Under the pieces are notes generated by a model. It ran no database searches. It saw only the letters and a program-made list of their open reading frames with translations, and was not told the DNA's origin. DNA of 64,000 nucleotides from an uncultured Bacteroides sp. (GTDB taxonomy: Bacteria; Bacteroidota; Bacteroidia; Bacteroidales; Bacteroidaceae): assembly GCF_902491285.1 (NCBI RefSeq), contig NZ_CABUHK010000004.1, positions 69,208-133,207 of the forward strand. The letters are read 5' to 3'. Positions 53,874 through 64,000 of this stretch are shown piece by piece. The position numbers and the translations under genes were made by a program. Positions within the stretch are counted from its first letter, which is position 1, and the number at the start of each line of letters is the position of its first letter.

Positions 53874-55511
53874 ATGGCAACACCTCCGTTTAAGTATCAG
53901 CCCATGTTTGAAAAGGGGAAAGATACAACTGAGTATTATCTGCTTACAAAAGACTATGTGTCGGTAAGCGAGTTTGAAGGGAATCCTATTCTGAAAATTG
54001 AGAAAGAAGGTCTGACTGCGATGGCTAATGCGGCTTTTCGTGATGTATCATTCATGCTTCGCCGTTCGCACAACGAACAAGTTGCTAAGATTCTGAGCGA
54101 TCCGGAAGCAAGTGAAAATGATAAATATGTGGCATTGACTTTCCTGCGTAATGCGGAAGTTGCTTCAAAGGGGATACTTCCTTTCTGTCAGGATACGGGT
54201 ACTGCCATCATCCATGGTGAGAAAGGACAACAGGTATGGACTGGCTATTCGGATGAAGAGGCTCTTTCACTGGGTGTTTATAAGACATATACTGAGGAGA
54301 ACCTGCGTTATTCTCAGAATGCACCTCTGAATATGTATGATGAGGTGAATACAAAATGTAATCTTCCTGCACAGATTGACATCGAAGCTACCGAAGGCAT
54401 GGAGTATGAATTCCTTTGTGTAACAAAAGGTGGTGGTTCTGCCAACAAGACTTATCTTTATCAAGAAACAAAAGCTATCCTGAATCCGGGTACATTGGTT
54501 CCGTTCCTGGTTGAAAAAATGAAAACTTTGGGAACAGCCGCTTGCCCTCCTTATCATATTGCTTTCGTTATCGGCGGTACTTCTGCTGAGAAGAACCTGC
54601 TGACTGTGAAGCTGGCTTCTACTCATTTCTATGATAACCTGCCGACAACTGGAAATGAATACGGTCGTGCTTTCCGTGATGTCGAACTGGAAAAAGAAGT
54701 ATTGGCGGAAGCCCACAAGATTGGTCTTGGAGCTCAATTCGGTGGTAAATATCTGGCTCACGATGTCCGTATCATCCGTTTGCCGCGTCACGGTGCTTCT
54801 TGTCCGGTAGGTCTAGGCGTATCCTGCTCTGCCGACCGTAACATCAAATGTAAAATCAACAAGGAAGGTATCTGGATTGAGAAACTGGATTCAAATCCGG
54901 GCGAACTTATTCCGGTGGAACTGCGTAAAGCAGGAGAAGGCGATGTTGTAAAAATCGACTTGAACCGCCCGATGGCTGAAATCCTGAAAGAACTGACTAA
55001 ATATCCGGTATCGACCCGTTTGTCATTGAACGGAACGATTATTGTAGGCCGTGATATTGCTCACGCTAAACTGAAAGAACGTTTGGACCGTGGTGAAGAG
55101 CTGCCTCAATATATCAAAGATCATCCTATTTACTATGCAGGTCCGGCCAAGACACCGGAAGGTATGGCTTGTGGCTCTATGGGGCCGACTACGGCTGGGC
55201 GTATGGACTCGTATGTAGAACTGTTCCAAAGTCATGGCGGCAGCATGATTATGTTGGCAAAAGGTAACCGTAGCCAGCAGGTGACGGATGCTTGTAAGAA
55301 GTATGGCGGTTTTTATCTGGGTTCTATCGGCGGTCCGGCAGCTATCCTTGCTCAGAATAATATCAAGAGCATTGAGTGTGTGGAATATCCTGAACTGGGT
55401 ATGGAAGCTATCTGGAAGATTGAAGTAGAGGATTTCCCGGCATTCATTCTGGTTGACGATAAGGGCAATGACTTCTTCAAGCAGTTGAAGCCATGGAATT
55501 GCACTAAATAA
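53874..55511 (+). CDS. Fumarate hydratase, class I (iron-sulfur)
   Basis: This is a 545-residue single-chain class I fumarase (alpha part about 1-330, beta part about 350-545). The Cys ligands expected for the 4Fe-4S cluster are in LPFCQDTGT and in the [15 protein letters not shown] region. [13 protein letters not shown] and the beta-domain motif [16 protein letters not shown] are also present. It converts fumarate and malate. In Bacteroides it serves the reductive branch that makes succinate, and the cluster is oxygen-sensitive. It is monocistronic, with promoter and terminator. Confidence 0.93.
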   Translation: MATPPFKYQPMFEKGKDTTEYYLLTKDYVSVSEFEGNPILKIEKEGLTAMANAAFRDVSFMLRRSHNEQVAKILSDPEASENDKYVALTFLRNAEVASKGILPFCQDTGTAIIHGEKGQQVWTGYSDEEALSLGVYKTYTEENLRYSQNAPLNMYDEVNTKCNLPAQIDIEATEGMEYEFLCVTKGGGSANKTYLYQETKAILNPGTLVPFLVEKMKTLGTAACPPYHIAFVIGGTSAEKNLLTVKLASTHFYDNLPTTGNEYGRAFRDVELEKEVLAEAHKIGLGAQFGGKYLAHDVRIIRLPRHGASCPVGLGVSCSADRNIKCKINKEGIWIEKLDSNPGELIPVELRKAGEGDVVKIDLNRPMAEILKELTKYPVSTRLSLNGTIIVGRDIAHAKLKERLDRGEELPQYIKDHPIYYAGPAKTPEGMACGSMGPTTAGRMDSYVELFQSHGGSMIMLAKGNRSQQVTDACKKYGGFYLGSIGGPAAILAQNNIKSIECVEYPELGMEAIWKIEVEDFPAFILVDDKGNDFFKQLKPWNCTK

Positions 55512-55549
55512 GCAGTCAATAAATTCGTTTATATAAAATTATTCATTTG

Positions 55550-55580
55550 AGGGATACCTGTCTTTCGTATGGGTATCCCT
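55550..55580 (+). terminator. Rho-independent terminator after the fumarase gene
   Basis: Perfect 9-bp stem AGGGATACC/GGTATCCCT with 13-nt loop, followed by TTTTTTATT. Confidence 0.9.
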
Positions 55581-55615
55581 TTTTTATTAACTTCTCCTTT
55601 CTACTCACTAACATT

Positions 55616-56776
55616 ATGAAACCACCGACAATCGAACTGACTACTCAAAAGAACCGGCACATCGTATGGCTGGATGTTGTACGCCTTATCGCAATGTTTA
55701 CAGTTGTCTGCTGCCATTGCACCGATCCTTTTAATTTTTATCCGGGTACTGCTCCCAATATTGGGGAAATTAAATTATGGGGAGCCATTTATGGAGCTGT
55801 CCTCCGTCCTTGTGTGCCCCTGTTTGTGATGATAACGGGCGCATTGCTTTTGCCTGTCAAGGGTGATACTTCCACTTTTTATAAGAAACGTATTACCCGT
55901 GTCCTGTATCCGTTCTTAATTTGGTCTGTTATCTATAATCTTTTTCCTTGGCTGACAGGCATATTGGGGCTGGATCCTAAGATTATTCTTGATTTCTTTC
56001 CTTATTCCGGTGAGGAAGTGATGCAGCAATCCTTTTCGGTAGCTGTACGATATATCCTGATGATTCCTTTTAACTTCTCCCTTCTGGCAGTGCATATGTG
56101 GTATATTTATCTGCTTATCGGGCTTTATCTTTACTTGCCTATATTTTCGGCATGGGGGGAAAGGGCTTCGCAACGTGCAAAATTGATGTTCCTGCTGGCT
56201 TGGGGTGTGACCTTGCTTCTGCCTTATTATTATCAGTTCGTTTCCCCTTACCTGTGGGGCTCTTGTTCATGGAATTCTTTCGGAATGTTGTATGCATTTG
56301 CCGGATTCAACGGATATTTATTATTGGGACATTATCTGAAAGACCTTGACTGGAGCTTGAAGAAAACATTGGTAATCGGTATTCCTATGTTTGTGGTAGG
56401 TTATGTGGTGACGTTCTTCGGTTTCCGCTATATGACGGCTTTGCCGGATTGTACAGATGAAATGTTAGAGCTTTTCTTTACTTATTGTTCTCTTAATGTG
56501 GTGATGATGACCGTACCTGTATTTATGCTGGCTAAAAAAGTCGATGTCCGTTCGGAGAGAATACGGAAAGCATTAGCTAATTTGACAGTTTGTGGCTTCG
56601 GTGTTTATATGATACATTATTTCTTCACCGGTCCGTCGGTGGTATTGGTGAGAGCTCTCGATATACCTGTTCCTTTGCAGATACCGATTGCTGCGATAGT
56701 AGCTTTTGCTGCTTCCTGGTTGATAGTGAATTTGGTGAACCGTATTGGCAAACCTGCAAAATATATTATGGGATAA
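55616..56776 (+). CDS. Acyltransferase family 3 membrane protein
   Basis: This is a 386-residue protein with about ten membrane segments and the acyltransferase-3 opening RHIVWLDVVRLIAMFTVVCCHCTDPF (catalytic-type His in the CCH motif). RPCVPLFVMITGALLLP and the cytosolic KKRITRVLYPFLIWSVIYN are also typical. It transfers acetyl or another acyl group to a surface glycan or lipid; the acceptor is unknown. The ATG at 55616 is chosen because the frame upstream overlaps the fumarase terminator. Confidence 0.87.
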   Translation: MKPPTIELTTQKNRHIVWLDVVRLIAMFTVVCCHCTDPFNFYPGTAPNIGEIKLWGAIYGAVLRPCVPLFVMITGALLLPVKGDTSTFYKKRITRVLYPFLIWSVIYNLFPWLTGILGLDPKIILDFFPYSGEEVMQQSFSVAVRYILMIPFNFSLLAVHMWYIYLLIGLYLYLPIFSAWGERASQRAKLMFLLAWGVTLLLPYYYQFVSPYLWGSCSWNSFGMLYAFAGFNGYLLLGHYLKDLDWSLKKTLVIGIPMFVVGYVVTFFGFRYMTALPDCTDEMLELFFTYCSLNVVMMTVPVFMLAKKVDVRSERIRKALANLTVCGFGVYMIHYFFTGPSVVLVRALDIPVPLQIPIAAIVAFAASWLIVNLVNRIGKPAKYIMG

Positions 56777-56891
56777 AAGCTGGAAGCCTTTTGGGAGAGA
56801 GGGGCATAAGAACAAAAGAACATATGCTTTCCGATATCACTATTCTTGGAATATTAAGCGTGGAGCGTATATTCCTTTGTTCTTATGTTTC

Positions 56892-58235
56892 TTATTCTTT
56901 CAGATACTTTGTAATCTTTCCGCTAATCTGCAATAAGGAAATTTCGCAAAGTTTCGTGTTATACTCTGCGGAGAGGATACGCTCTTCCGCATCCAATAAG
57001 CTCTTTTGTGCTTCGCGTACTTCAAAACCGGAAAGGTCTCCCTGGATATAACGATCCATGGCAATATCATGGTTATCCTTGGCAGTTACAAGATTCTGTC
57101 GTTCCAAATTCAGGAGTTGAAGATTGTTGCGATATGCCTGCCACAAGTTGCTGAGGTCGGAGCGGAGTGCCAGTTCAAGGTTCTGTCGTTCCAGACGTCG
57201 GTTTTTGAATGCAAGAGTCGCATTTCGCTTTTCGCGTCGGCGATTTCCATCGAAGATATTAAATCCGACAGTAACTCCGGCATTAAAGCCTAAATTGCCT
57301 CTTCTACTGGTGGCGTTGATGTCGTATTTATTGAAGGTATATCCGTATCCGGTATTTAATCTAAGATATGGATAGTTGCGCGAATTTATTTTTTTATAAT
57401 CCAATTGTGCGAGTACTGTGTTCTGATCAGCTTTTAATAAAGAAGCGTTTGTTGCCAATGTACTGTTCCACAATTCTTCGAACTTCAAGTCGCTGTATAC
57501 GTCAATGGTAGAATCCTTGATGATAATAATTTGATTTACATTATTATTAGCCATCAGCTCATTCAATTGGATACGTGAAGAGTGCAGTAACTCCTGTTGT
57601 TTCATATATTGGGCACTATCCGCATTGAAGTCCACTTTCGCCTGTTGATAATCCAAGCCGGAGAATTTGCCGACAAGATGGCTCGCTTCCGCTATGCGCA
57701 AGCGCTCTTTAGAAAGTGACATTGCATAATGGAAGTTTTTCAGACGAATCTTCTGCTGGATAAAATTATAGTATTCTGACGTCAGGTCGGCAATGAAATC
57801 CTCGATAGCTATACGGGTGTTAGTTTCGCCTTGTCGTTCCAACTCTTTCAACTGCTTGTAAGTTGTGCTGATATTGAACCCGTCAAAGATGGTCCAATTA
57901 AGATTGAGGCCGACATTGATTGTCTGGTCGTATACTCCATTGTTCTTTGTAATCTCCCCGGTGGCACGGGCCTTGCTTTCGATGTTGTCCAAATTTCCGG
58001 TGTATCCGGCAGAAAAATCCAGCGTCGGCAGATAGCCTGCGTTTCCCAATGTCGCGTTGTTCTTGCTGATTTGCTCTTCGTTATGGACGATGCGCAAAGA
58101 GTAATTGTTTTGTAATCCTTCCTCCAGGCAATCTTTTAAGGTGAGCACCTGTGCCTTTACAGTAGAAACTGATAAGAAGGCACATGCGGTAACTATATAT
58201 GCGATGCGTTTTATGCAAATTCCTTTCTGTTTCAT
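56892..58235 (-). CDS. TolC-family outer-membrane efflux channel
   Basis: This is a 447-residue protein with a signal peptide (residues 1-28, ending VKA). Two OEP repeats of long helices are visible: LTLKDCLEEGLQNNYSLRIV at the start of the first, and a second half with GVTVGFNIFDGNRRREKRNATLAFKNRRLERQNLELALRSDL. It forms the outer-membrane duct of a tripartite pump. Its start overlaps the pump gene end by 4 bp, so the two are translationally coupled. Confidence 0.9.
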   Translation of the reverse strand: MKQKGICIKRIAYIVTACAFLSVSTVKAQVLTLKDCLEEGLQNNYSLRIVHNEEQISKNNATLGNAGYLPTLDFSAGYTGNLDNIESKARATGEITKNNGVYDQTINVGLNLNWTIFDGFNISTTYKQLKELERQGETNTRIAIEDFIADLTSEYYNFIQQKIRLKNFHYAMSLSKERLRIAEASHLVGKFSGLDYQQAKVDFNADSAQYMKQQELLHSSRIQLNELMANNNVNQIIIIKDSTIDVYSDLKFEELWNSTLATNASLLKADQNTVLAQLDYKKINSRNYPYLRLNTGYGYTFNKYDINATSRRGNLGFNAGVTVGFNIFDGNRRREKRNATLAFKNRRLERQNLELALRSDLSNLWQAYRNNLQLLNLERQNLVTAKDNHDIAMDRYIQGDLSGFEVREAQKSLLDAEERILSAEYNTKLCEISLLQISGKITKYLKE

Positions 58236-61200
58236 TCTTTTAGTTTTTTGATTCGGTTCGTCGAAATATAACTGTAAATAGCCGGTACGATATACATGGT
58301 AAGCAAAGTGGAAACGACCATGCCGCCTACTACTGCCGTACCCATGGCGATACGCTGGTTGGCACCTTCTCCGGTGGCAAATGCCAATGGGATAAGTCCC
58401 AGAACCGTAGAAGCACTTGTCATCAGAATCGGGCGGAGACGTTGCAGGGCAGAGTCCTTGATTGCACTCATCTTGTCTTCTCCGGCTTCCTGTTTTTGAT
58501 TGGCAAATTCCACAATCAGGATACCGTTTTTGGCTACCAGTCCGATAAGCATAATGATACCAATCTGACTGAAAATATTCATTGTAATATCTCCAAAATA
58601 CATAAACACTAATGCTCCGGCAATAGCCAGTGGCACCGTCAACATGATAATCAACGGGTCTTTGAAACTCTCGAACTGGGCTGCCAGAATCAAATAAATC
58701 AGAAGAATAGCCAAAATAAAGGCGAACATCAAACTGGAAGAACTTTCACGATACTCCTTGGAATCGCCTGCCAAAGCAGTACGGAAAGTGTCGTCCAATG
58801 TTTCCTTGGCTATCTTGTCCATTTCATCCAACCCTTGTCCGATTGTTTTTCCATCCGCCAGTCCCGCAGAGATAGTGGCTGATACAAAACGGTTGTAGCG
58901 GTATAGTTTAGGCGGTGCAATACCACTTTCCAATTCAATCAGATTGTCCAATTGAATCATATCTCCATTATTGCTACGGACATAAATCGCTTTCAAGTCG
59001 GCCGGTTTATTTCTTTGCTGGCGGTTGATTTCGCCAAGGATTTCGTATTGTTTTCCGTTCATATAGAAATATCCCATACGCTGACCGCTCAATCCGTATT
59101 GCAAAGTCTGGGCAATATTCTTTGTACTTACGCCCATGATGCTGGCCTTGTCGCGATTAATTTGGATACGGGCTTCTGGTTTGCTGAACTTCAAGTCAAC
59201 GTCTGCCATCTGGAAGACTGGGTTTTCATACACTTTAGCCATGAATTTAGGTAATACCTCTTCCAGTTTTTCCAAATTGGTGGCTTGAAGCACATATTGG
59301 ACAGGCATACTTCCACGGCGTCCGCCGAAGGAAGATTGCTGTTGCACGAACGAACGCGCCATTGTTTTCTTCTGTACAGCTTTCGAGATTTTCTCGGCAA
59401 CTTCCATTTGTGTGTAGTTACGGTCCTTCATGTCCTTCAGCGTGATACGTACGTTCCCGCTACCGCTGGATACACGGGCGGTCACGGCTTCCGCATCCGG
59501 TAGGATGGAGTCGACAAGCTGGTTGATGTCTTCGGTATAATCACGTATATATTCATAAGTGACTCCCTCTGCACCTCTCGTATTGATGCTGATTTGCGAA
59601 CGGTCTTCCAAAGGTGCCATTTCCGAAGGAACTGCATTCCATAAAACACCAATCAGGCAAATCGTGATGAATGTGAATGGAAGTGCAATCCATCGTTTAT
59701 TCAGGAAAGCGGCAAGTGAACGGCTGTATAGCCGGTTCATTCCTTCAAAGAAAGGTTCTGTCTTTGTATAAAACCAGCCTTGTTTTTCCCGCTTTATAAG
59801 TAGCTTGGTTGCCAACATTGGCGTGAAAGTCAATGCGGCAAATGAAGAGATGATAACCGACCCTGAGATTACGATACTGAACTCCCGGAACAAACGTCCC
59901 GTCATACCATCCATAAAGACGATGGGGAAGAATACGGCGATCAGCGTGATAGTCGTTGAAATAACGGCAAAAAAGATTTCTTTGGCCCCTTCGATACCCG
60001 CTTCTTTCGGAGTCATTCCTTTTTCGATACGGATATAGATATTCTCTGTCATTACGATAGCATCATCTACCACCAATCCCACAGACAATACGATGGCAAG
60101 CATGGAAAGCACATTGATTGAGAATCCAGCCAAATACATGACGAAGAATGCGCCGATAAGGGAGACAGGAATCACGATACACGGCACCAGCGTAACACGC
60201 CAGTCGCGCAAGAAAAGGAAAATGATGATGATTACGAGTATAAAAGCTTCATATACAGTCGACTTTACCTCATTGATAGATGCACGGATAAACTTGGTAT
60301 TATCAAAACCGTAATTATAGTGTACATCTTCCGGCAAGTCTTTTTTCATTTGTTCCATACGCTGATATACAGCGTCTGCAATTTCAATATGATTAGCTCC
60401 CGGTTGTGGAATAACTACGACGCCTACCATCGGTACGCCGTTCATCTTCATATAACTCTTGATGTCGGCAGGTCCCAGTTCGGCACGTCCGATATCACTG
60501 AAACGCACGATACGATTATTCTCTTCTTTGATAATCAAGTCGTTGAACTCGTCCGCTGTATGCATCAATCCTAATGTGCGAATCGTCAACTCGGTTGTAT
60601 TTCCTTCGATACTGCCCGACGGAAGTTCCACATTCTCATTATCCACTGCATTTTTTACGTCAATAGGGCTGATACCGTAGCCTGCCATTTTTGCCGGGTC
60701 GAGCCAGAGTCGCATGGAATAGCGTTTCTCTCCCCAAATGGATACGCTACTGACATCAGAAATGGTTTGTAATTGCTCTTTAACCGTTAAGTCTGCAATT
60801 TCACTCAATTCCAAAAGGGTACGTTTGTCGCTTTGCAGAGCTACCATCAAGATAGGCATGGCGTCCGCATCCGCTTTCGATACTGTCGGCGGGTCACAGT
60901 CGCGCGGCAGATAGCGTTGTGCGCGTGAAACCTTGTCACGCACGTCATTTGCCGCCGTTTCCAGGTCGACGGACAATTCAAACTCTACCGTAATACGGCT
61001 CTGTCCCTGTTGGCTGACACTGGACAAAGAACGGATACCCGGAATACCATTGATGTTCTGTTCCAATGGTTCGGTAATCTGGTTCTCGATAACGTCGGCG
61101 TTGGCTCCCGGATAAGAACAACTGACGGAAATAATCGGATTATCCACTGACGGATATTCACGGACACCTAAATAGTTGTATCCGATAAATCCGAAGAGTA

Positions 61201-61264
61201 GGATAATAATCGTAAGTACGGTGGCTAATACCGGGCGGCGTATGCTTAATTCGGATATGTTCAT
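58232..61264 (-). CDS. RND-family efflux pump (hydrophobe/amphiphile exporter)
   Basis: This is a 1010-residue inner-membrane protein with the RND layout: TM1 (ATVLTIIILLFGFIGYNYL), a large periplasmic loop, TM2-6, a second loop from about 550, then TM7-12. The family motifs GLVVDDAIVMTENIYIRIEKG (TM4 with the proton-relay Asp pair) and, in the second half, LVAKNGILIVEFANQ are present. It exports drugs, bile acids or other amphiphiles using the proton gradient. It lies 12 bp downstream of the fusion-protein gene and overlaps the TolC-like gene. Confidence 0.94.
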   Translation of the reverse strand: MNISELSIRRPVLATVLTIIILLFGFIGYNYLGVREYPSVDNPIISVSCSYPGANADVIENQITEPLEQNINGIPGIRSLSSVSQQGQSRITVEFELSVDLETAANDVRDKVSRAQRYLPRDCDPPTVSKADADAMPILMVALQSDKRTLLELSEIADLTVKEQLQTISDVSSVSIWGEKRYSMRLWLDPAKMAGYGISPIDVKNAVDNENVELPSGSIEGNTTELTIRTLGLMHTADEFNDLIIKEENNRIVRFSDIGRAELGPADIKSYMKMNGVPMVGVVVIPQPGANHIEIADAVYQRMEQMKKDLPEDVHYNYGFDNTKFIRASINEVKSTVYEAFILVIIIIFLFLRDWRVTLVPCIVIPVSLIGAFFVMYLAGFSINVLSMLAIVLSVGLVVDDAIVMTENIYIRIEKGMTPKEAGIEGAKEIFFAVISTTITLIAVFFPIVFMDGMTGRLFREFSIVISGSVIISSFAALTFTPMLATKLLIKREKQGWFYTKTEPFFEGMNRLYSRSLAAFLNKRWIALPFTFITICLIGVLWNAVPSEMAPLEDRSQISINTRGAEGVTYEYIRDYTEDINQLVDSILPDAEAVTARVSSGSGNVRITLKDMKDRNYTQMEVAEKISKAVQKKTMARSFVQQQSSFGGRRGSMPVQYVLQATNLEKLEEVLPKFMAKVYENPVFQMADVDLKFSKPEARIQINRDKASIMGVSTKNIAQTLQYGLSGQRMGYFYMNGKQYEILGEINRQQRNKPADLKAIYVRSNNGDMIQLDNLIELESGIAPPKLYRYNRFVSATISAGLADGKTIGQGLDEMDKIAKETLDDTFRTALAGDSKEYRESSSSLMFAFILAILLIYLILAAQFESFKDPLIIMLTVPLAIAGALVFMYFGDITMNIFSQIGIIMLIGLVAKNGILIVEFANQKQEAGEDKMSAIKDSALQRLRPILMTSASTVLGLIPLAFATGEGANQRIAMGTAVVGGMVVSTLLTMYIVPAIYSYISTNRIKKLKE

Positions 61265-61276
61265 AAGGCACTGGTA

Positions 61277-62362
61277 TTAATCAATGTTGTCAAGTGTCAC
61301 AGCAAGTCCGGTACGGAGTTGCAATGTTCCTGAAGTGATGATGGTATCTCCCATATGCAATCCTCTTATCACCTGCACTTCCGATGCGGTGCGGATTCCG
61401 GTAGTGATATCCACTGGTTCGGCTTTTCCGGATTTGTAGAGGTAGACTTTATCTTTACCCATTTCCGGCACAATCGCTTCCGTAGGGATGGCGATGGCAT
61501 TTTCTATCTCGTCTTTTTTTATCAGCACGCTTGCATAGCGGCCGGGAAGCAGGATATGGTTCACATTCGGATATAGTGCACGGGCGGTAAACTGGTGCAG
61601 GTTAGGGTCGATAGCTGATTCCACAGCATACACTTGTGCGCCGAAAGCATCCAAGTTGCCTTCCACGTTGAAGTTTAAGTTAGTCCCTTTTTTTATTTGT
61701 TTGGCGTAACGTTCCGGTACGGAAAACTCCACTTTGAGAGGAGTTATTTTAGTCAGTTTAGCAACGACCGTAGTGGGAGAGGCATAACTACCGATACTGA
61801 CCTGGCGGAGTCCGATAACTCCGTCGAACGGAGCGCGAAGCTCGGTCAATTCAATATTGGCCTTGATTATTTCTATGTCTGCGTTCAAAGTAGCCAAATC
61901 CGTTTTTACTTGTTCGTAAGCTTCTTTACTGACAGCATCCCGCTTCAATAGCGCATCTTGGCGGAACACACGGTCTTCTGCCAATTTCAATTGCGAAACA
62001 AGACGTTGTAATTGTGCCTGCAACTGCCGGTCGTTTACTTTGGCAAGCAACTGGCCTTTTTTCACCGATGTTCCTTCCTCAAAATTGATTTCGACAATTT
62101 TTCCGGAAGTCTCGAAAGACAAATCCACTTCTTCATCGGGCAGAAGTACTCCTGTGGTTGTAAATTCATCCGTCAGGGATTGTGGCTTTATGACTTTGGC
62201 GTTTACATTTAAAGTTTGCTTTCCTTTTCTTTTATTACCGCCCATTACTTTGTCGGCAGCGGCTAGTTCGTTGTTCTTTTTGGGTAATTGTGAGTAGATT
62301 CCTCCACCGATGATACCGGCACCAACAAGAATAATGATGCCCCATTTAGTTTTCTTATTCAT
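61277..62362 (-). CDS. Periplasmic membrane-fusion protein of the RND pump
   Basis: This is a 361-residue protein with an N-terminal membrane anchor (WGIIILVGAGIIGGGIYSQL), a lipoyl-like half (GKIVEINFEEGTSVKKGQLLAKVNDRQLQAQL), an alpha-hairpin, the second lipoyl half (LRAPFDGVIGLRQVSIGSYASPTTVVAKLTK) and beta-barrel plus proximal domains. It bridges the inner-membrane pump and the TolC channel. First gene of the three-gene pump operon; no TetR-type regulator is adjacent. Confidence 0.92.
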   Translation of the reverse strand: MNKKTKWGIIILVGAGIIGGGIYSQLPKKNNELAAADKVMGGNKRKGKQTLNVNAKVIKPQSLTDEFTTTGVLLPDEEVDLSFETSGKIVEINFEEGTSVKKGQLLAKVNDRQLQAQLQRLVSQLKLAEDRVFRQDALLKRDAVSKEAYEQVKTDLATLNADIEIIKANIELTELRAPFDGVIGLRQVSIGSYASPTTVVAKLTKITPLKVEFSVPERYAKQIKKGTNLNFNVEGNLDAFGAQVYAVESAIDPNLHQFTARALYPNVNHILLPGRYASVLIKKDEIENAIAIPTEAIVPEMGKDKVYLYKSGKAEPVDITTGIRTASEVQVIRGLHMGDTIITSGTLQLRTGLAVTLDNID

Positions 62363-62482
62363 GGTTTAGTATAGTATATAGCATGTTACATTACGTCTTC
62401 AAAAATTAGACATCTTGTAACAGGAAAGGTTTAATAAAGGAAGTAGTAAAAAAAGGTTAATCGCCAGGAGGAGGGAATAGGA

Positions 62483-63415
62483 TTAGTAAGCCGCCCGGTA
62501 TTTGCCTTCCTCTTTATCTTCCAGCATATTCAGATAAGAAGTATAACGTGATTCGCTGATTAGATGCTCTTCTACTGCCTTTCGTACGGCACATCCCGGT
62601 TCGTGGCGATGGGTACAGTTGTTGTATTTGCAGTCAGCGGAAATCTTGAATATTTCGGGAAAATAATGACCGATTTCCTCTTCTTCCATATCGAAGGTGC
62701 CGAAGCCTTTAATACCCGGAGTATCAATGATATATCCGTCTCCGTTTACGGGAAACATTTCGGAGAAAGTAGTGGTGTGCATTCCCTTGTTATGATAAGA
62801 AGAGATTTCACCGGTTTTTGTTTCTGTTCCCGGTAGTATGGCATTGATAAGTGTAGATTTTCCTACTCCCGAATGTCCGGAGAATAGAGTAATTTTGCTT
62901 TCCAAAGCCTTTTTGATTTCGTTTACCCCGTTGCCATTCTTGGCGGAAACCTTAAAACAGGGGTATCCTATATGTGTATATAGATTAATAAGCGCGTCCA
63001 GATAGCGGAGCTCGTCTTCGTTGTAAGCATCTATCTTGTTGAATACCAGTTTGACAGGTATCCGGTAGGCTTCTGCTGATGCCAGGAAACGGTCGATGAA
63101 GATAGTGGAAGTTTCGGGATAGTTGACGGTTACCACCAGCATACATTGGTCGAGGTTGGCGGCAAGGATGTGGGATTGTTTAGAAAGATTGGAAGAACGA
63201 CGGATAATGTAGTTCTTCCTATCTTCTATTTCGTTGATGAAAGCAGTACCTTCCTGGTTGAGTATAATCTGCACACGGTCGCCTACCGCTACCGGATTGG
63301 TGCTGCGGATACCTTTGAGCCGGAAATTACCTTTGATTTTACATTCGATAAGTTGCCCGTCATCGGTCTTTACCTGATACCAGCTACCTGTGTTTTTGAT
63401 TACTAATCCGTGCAC
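62483..63415 (-). CDS. rsgA: Ribosome small subunit-dependent GTPase A
   Basis: This is a 310-residue protein: an N-terminal OB fold (about 1-70), a circularly permuted GTPase domain with the order G4 (VFNKIDAY), G1 (GHSGVGKST), G3 (DTPGIKGFG), and a C-terminal zinc motif ([14 protein letters not shown]). It is a maturation factor of the 30S subunit. The start codon is GTG at 63413-63415, supported by the fit of [19 protein letters not shown] to the family opening and an AAGAAAG ribosome-binding site. It follows frr by 18 bp in one operon. Confidence 0.93.
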   Translation of the reverse strand: MHGLVIKNTGSWYQVKTDDGQLIECKIKGNFRLKGIRSTNPVAVGDRVQIILNQEGTAFINEIEDRKNYIIRRSSNLSKQSHILAANLDQCMLVVTVNYPETSTIFIDRFLASAEAYRIPVKLVFNKIDAYNEDELRYLDALINLYTHIGYPCFKVSAKNGNGVNEIKKALESKITLFSGHSGVGKSTLINAILPGTETKTGEISSYHNKGMHTTTFSEMFPVNGDGYIIDTPGIKGFGTFDMEEEEIGHYFPEIFKISADCKYNNCTHRHEPGCAVRKAVEEHLISESRYTSYLNMLEDKEEGKYRAAY

Positions 63416-63433
63416 GCTTTCTTCTTGTTTTTT

Positions 63434-63994
63434 TTAGACAGTCATGATTTCTTTGTCCTTTTCAGCCAGCATATCATCAATTTGTTTGATATACTTGTCA
63501 TGGATTTTTTGAAGTTTTGCTTCCGCATTCTTTTGCTCGTCTTCTGCCAATCCGTCTTTTACAGCTTTCTTCAGTGCGTCGATACCGTCACGACGTGCGT
63601 TACGTACGCTAACTTTAGCCGTTTCGCCTTCGCCTTTACACTGTTTCGCCAGTTGTTTACGGCGTTCTTCCGTCAGAGGAGGAATACCGATGCGGATTAC
63701 TTCACCGTTATTTTCGGGCATGATGCCGAGGTCGGAGTCGATAATTGCTTTTTCGATGACACGGAACATGCTTTTATCCCACGGTTTGATGGTGATACTG
63801 CGTGCATCGGGAGTGGTTACGGCTGCTACATTGCTGATAGGAACCATACTTCCGTAAGAGTCTACACGGATACCGTCCAACAGTCGGGTACTCGCTTTTC
63901 CGGCGCGGATATGTGCCAGTGCTTCTTCCAGATACATAATGGCCATATCCATTTTTTCTTGTGCATTGTCAAGGCAAGTCTTTACGTCTACCAT
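63434..63994 (-). CDS. frr: Ribosome recycling factor
   Basis: This is a 186-residue protein, complete at the window edge. It has the family sequence [46 protein letters not shown] and [33 protein letters not shown], and ends in the three-helix bundle. With EF-G it splits post-termination ribosomes. Co-transcribed with rsgA. Confidence 0.95.
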   Translation of the reverse strand: MVDVKTCLDNAQEKMDMAIMYLEEALAHIRAGKASTRLLDGIRVDSYGSMVPISNVAAVTTPDARSITIKPWDKSMFRVIEKAIIDSDLGIMPENNGEVIRIGIPPLTEERRKQLAKQCKGEGETAKVSVRNARRDGIDALKKAVKDGLAEDEQKNAEAKLQKIHDKYIKQIDDMLAEKDKEIMTV

Positions 63995-64000
63995 ATTTTT

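Noticed and set aside
56892..62362. Efflux operon as something unusual
   Set aside because: Gene order, lengths and motifs are those of an ordinary Bacteroides RND tripartite pump.

Overview
The window looks like chromosome of a gut Bacteroides close to B. thetaiotaomicron. The reasons are several SusC/SusD pairs, lipoprotein signal peptides ending in a Cys just after a short hydrophobic stretch, promoters with the Bacteroides -7 box TAnnTTTG, a LytTR regulator, and a BT4734-type HU/VapE gene pair. No rRNA or CRISPR array is present. One tRNA gene (Lys, UUU) is present.

Layout. 1-5786: end of a GH3 glycosidase and an SGNH esterase, a CPA2 antiporter, a small lipoprotein and a hexapeptide acetyltransferase. 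5850-9070: a divergent HU-like gene / VapE-type ATPase module. Its intergenic region holds three DnaA-box-like 9-mers at an exact 22-bp period inside a 17-bp inverted repeat. 9126-15630: an OmpR-type two-component system, an MgtA-type P-ATPase whose promoter carries four TCTAA boxes every 11 bp, a porin-like protein and a LytTR protein. 16687-26439: a five-gene SusC/SusD operon with a TlpA-like protein and a metalloprotease homologue that has lost its zinc ligands, followed by a convergent AraC regulator. 26616-28703: a duplicated-domain protein and a Sel1-repeat protein. 28704-31520: decayed accessory DNA (transposase and DinB remnants, a methyltransferase) next to tRNA-Lys. 31711-37253: housekeeping genes (AI-2E family transporter, tdk, rsmI, YjjG-type nucleotidase, MarC).

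37355-50247 is the most interesting part. Two SusC/SusD operons face away from each other around a tyrosine recombinase gene. The left susC (minus strand) has no start, signal peptide or promoter. Its reading frame begins in a 53-bp sequence that recurs, inverted and with one mismatch, at codons 68-85 of the intact right susC. This is the architecture of a phase-variable susC switch: inverting about 2.9 kb would move the only promoter and N-terminus from the right operon to the left one. The left operon has the same gene types as the four-part SusC/SusD/Ig-like/lipid-binding peptide transporter known from B. thetaiotaomicron. The invertible segment also contains a 162-bp inverted repeat around a 22-bp-period array, for which I know no function.

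50376-63994: hflX, a DUF4954-type beta-helix protein, class I fumarase, an acyltransferase, and on the minus strand frr, rsgA and a tripartite RND efflux system (membrane fusion protein, pump, TolC-like channel).
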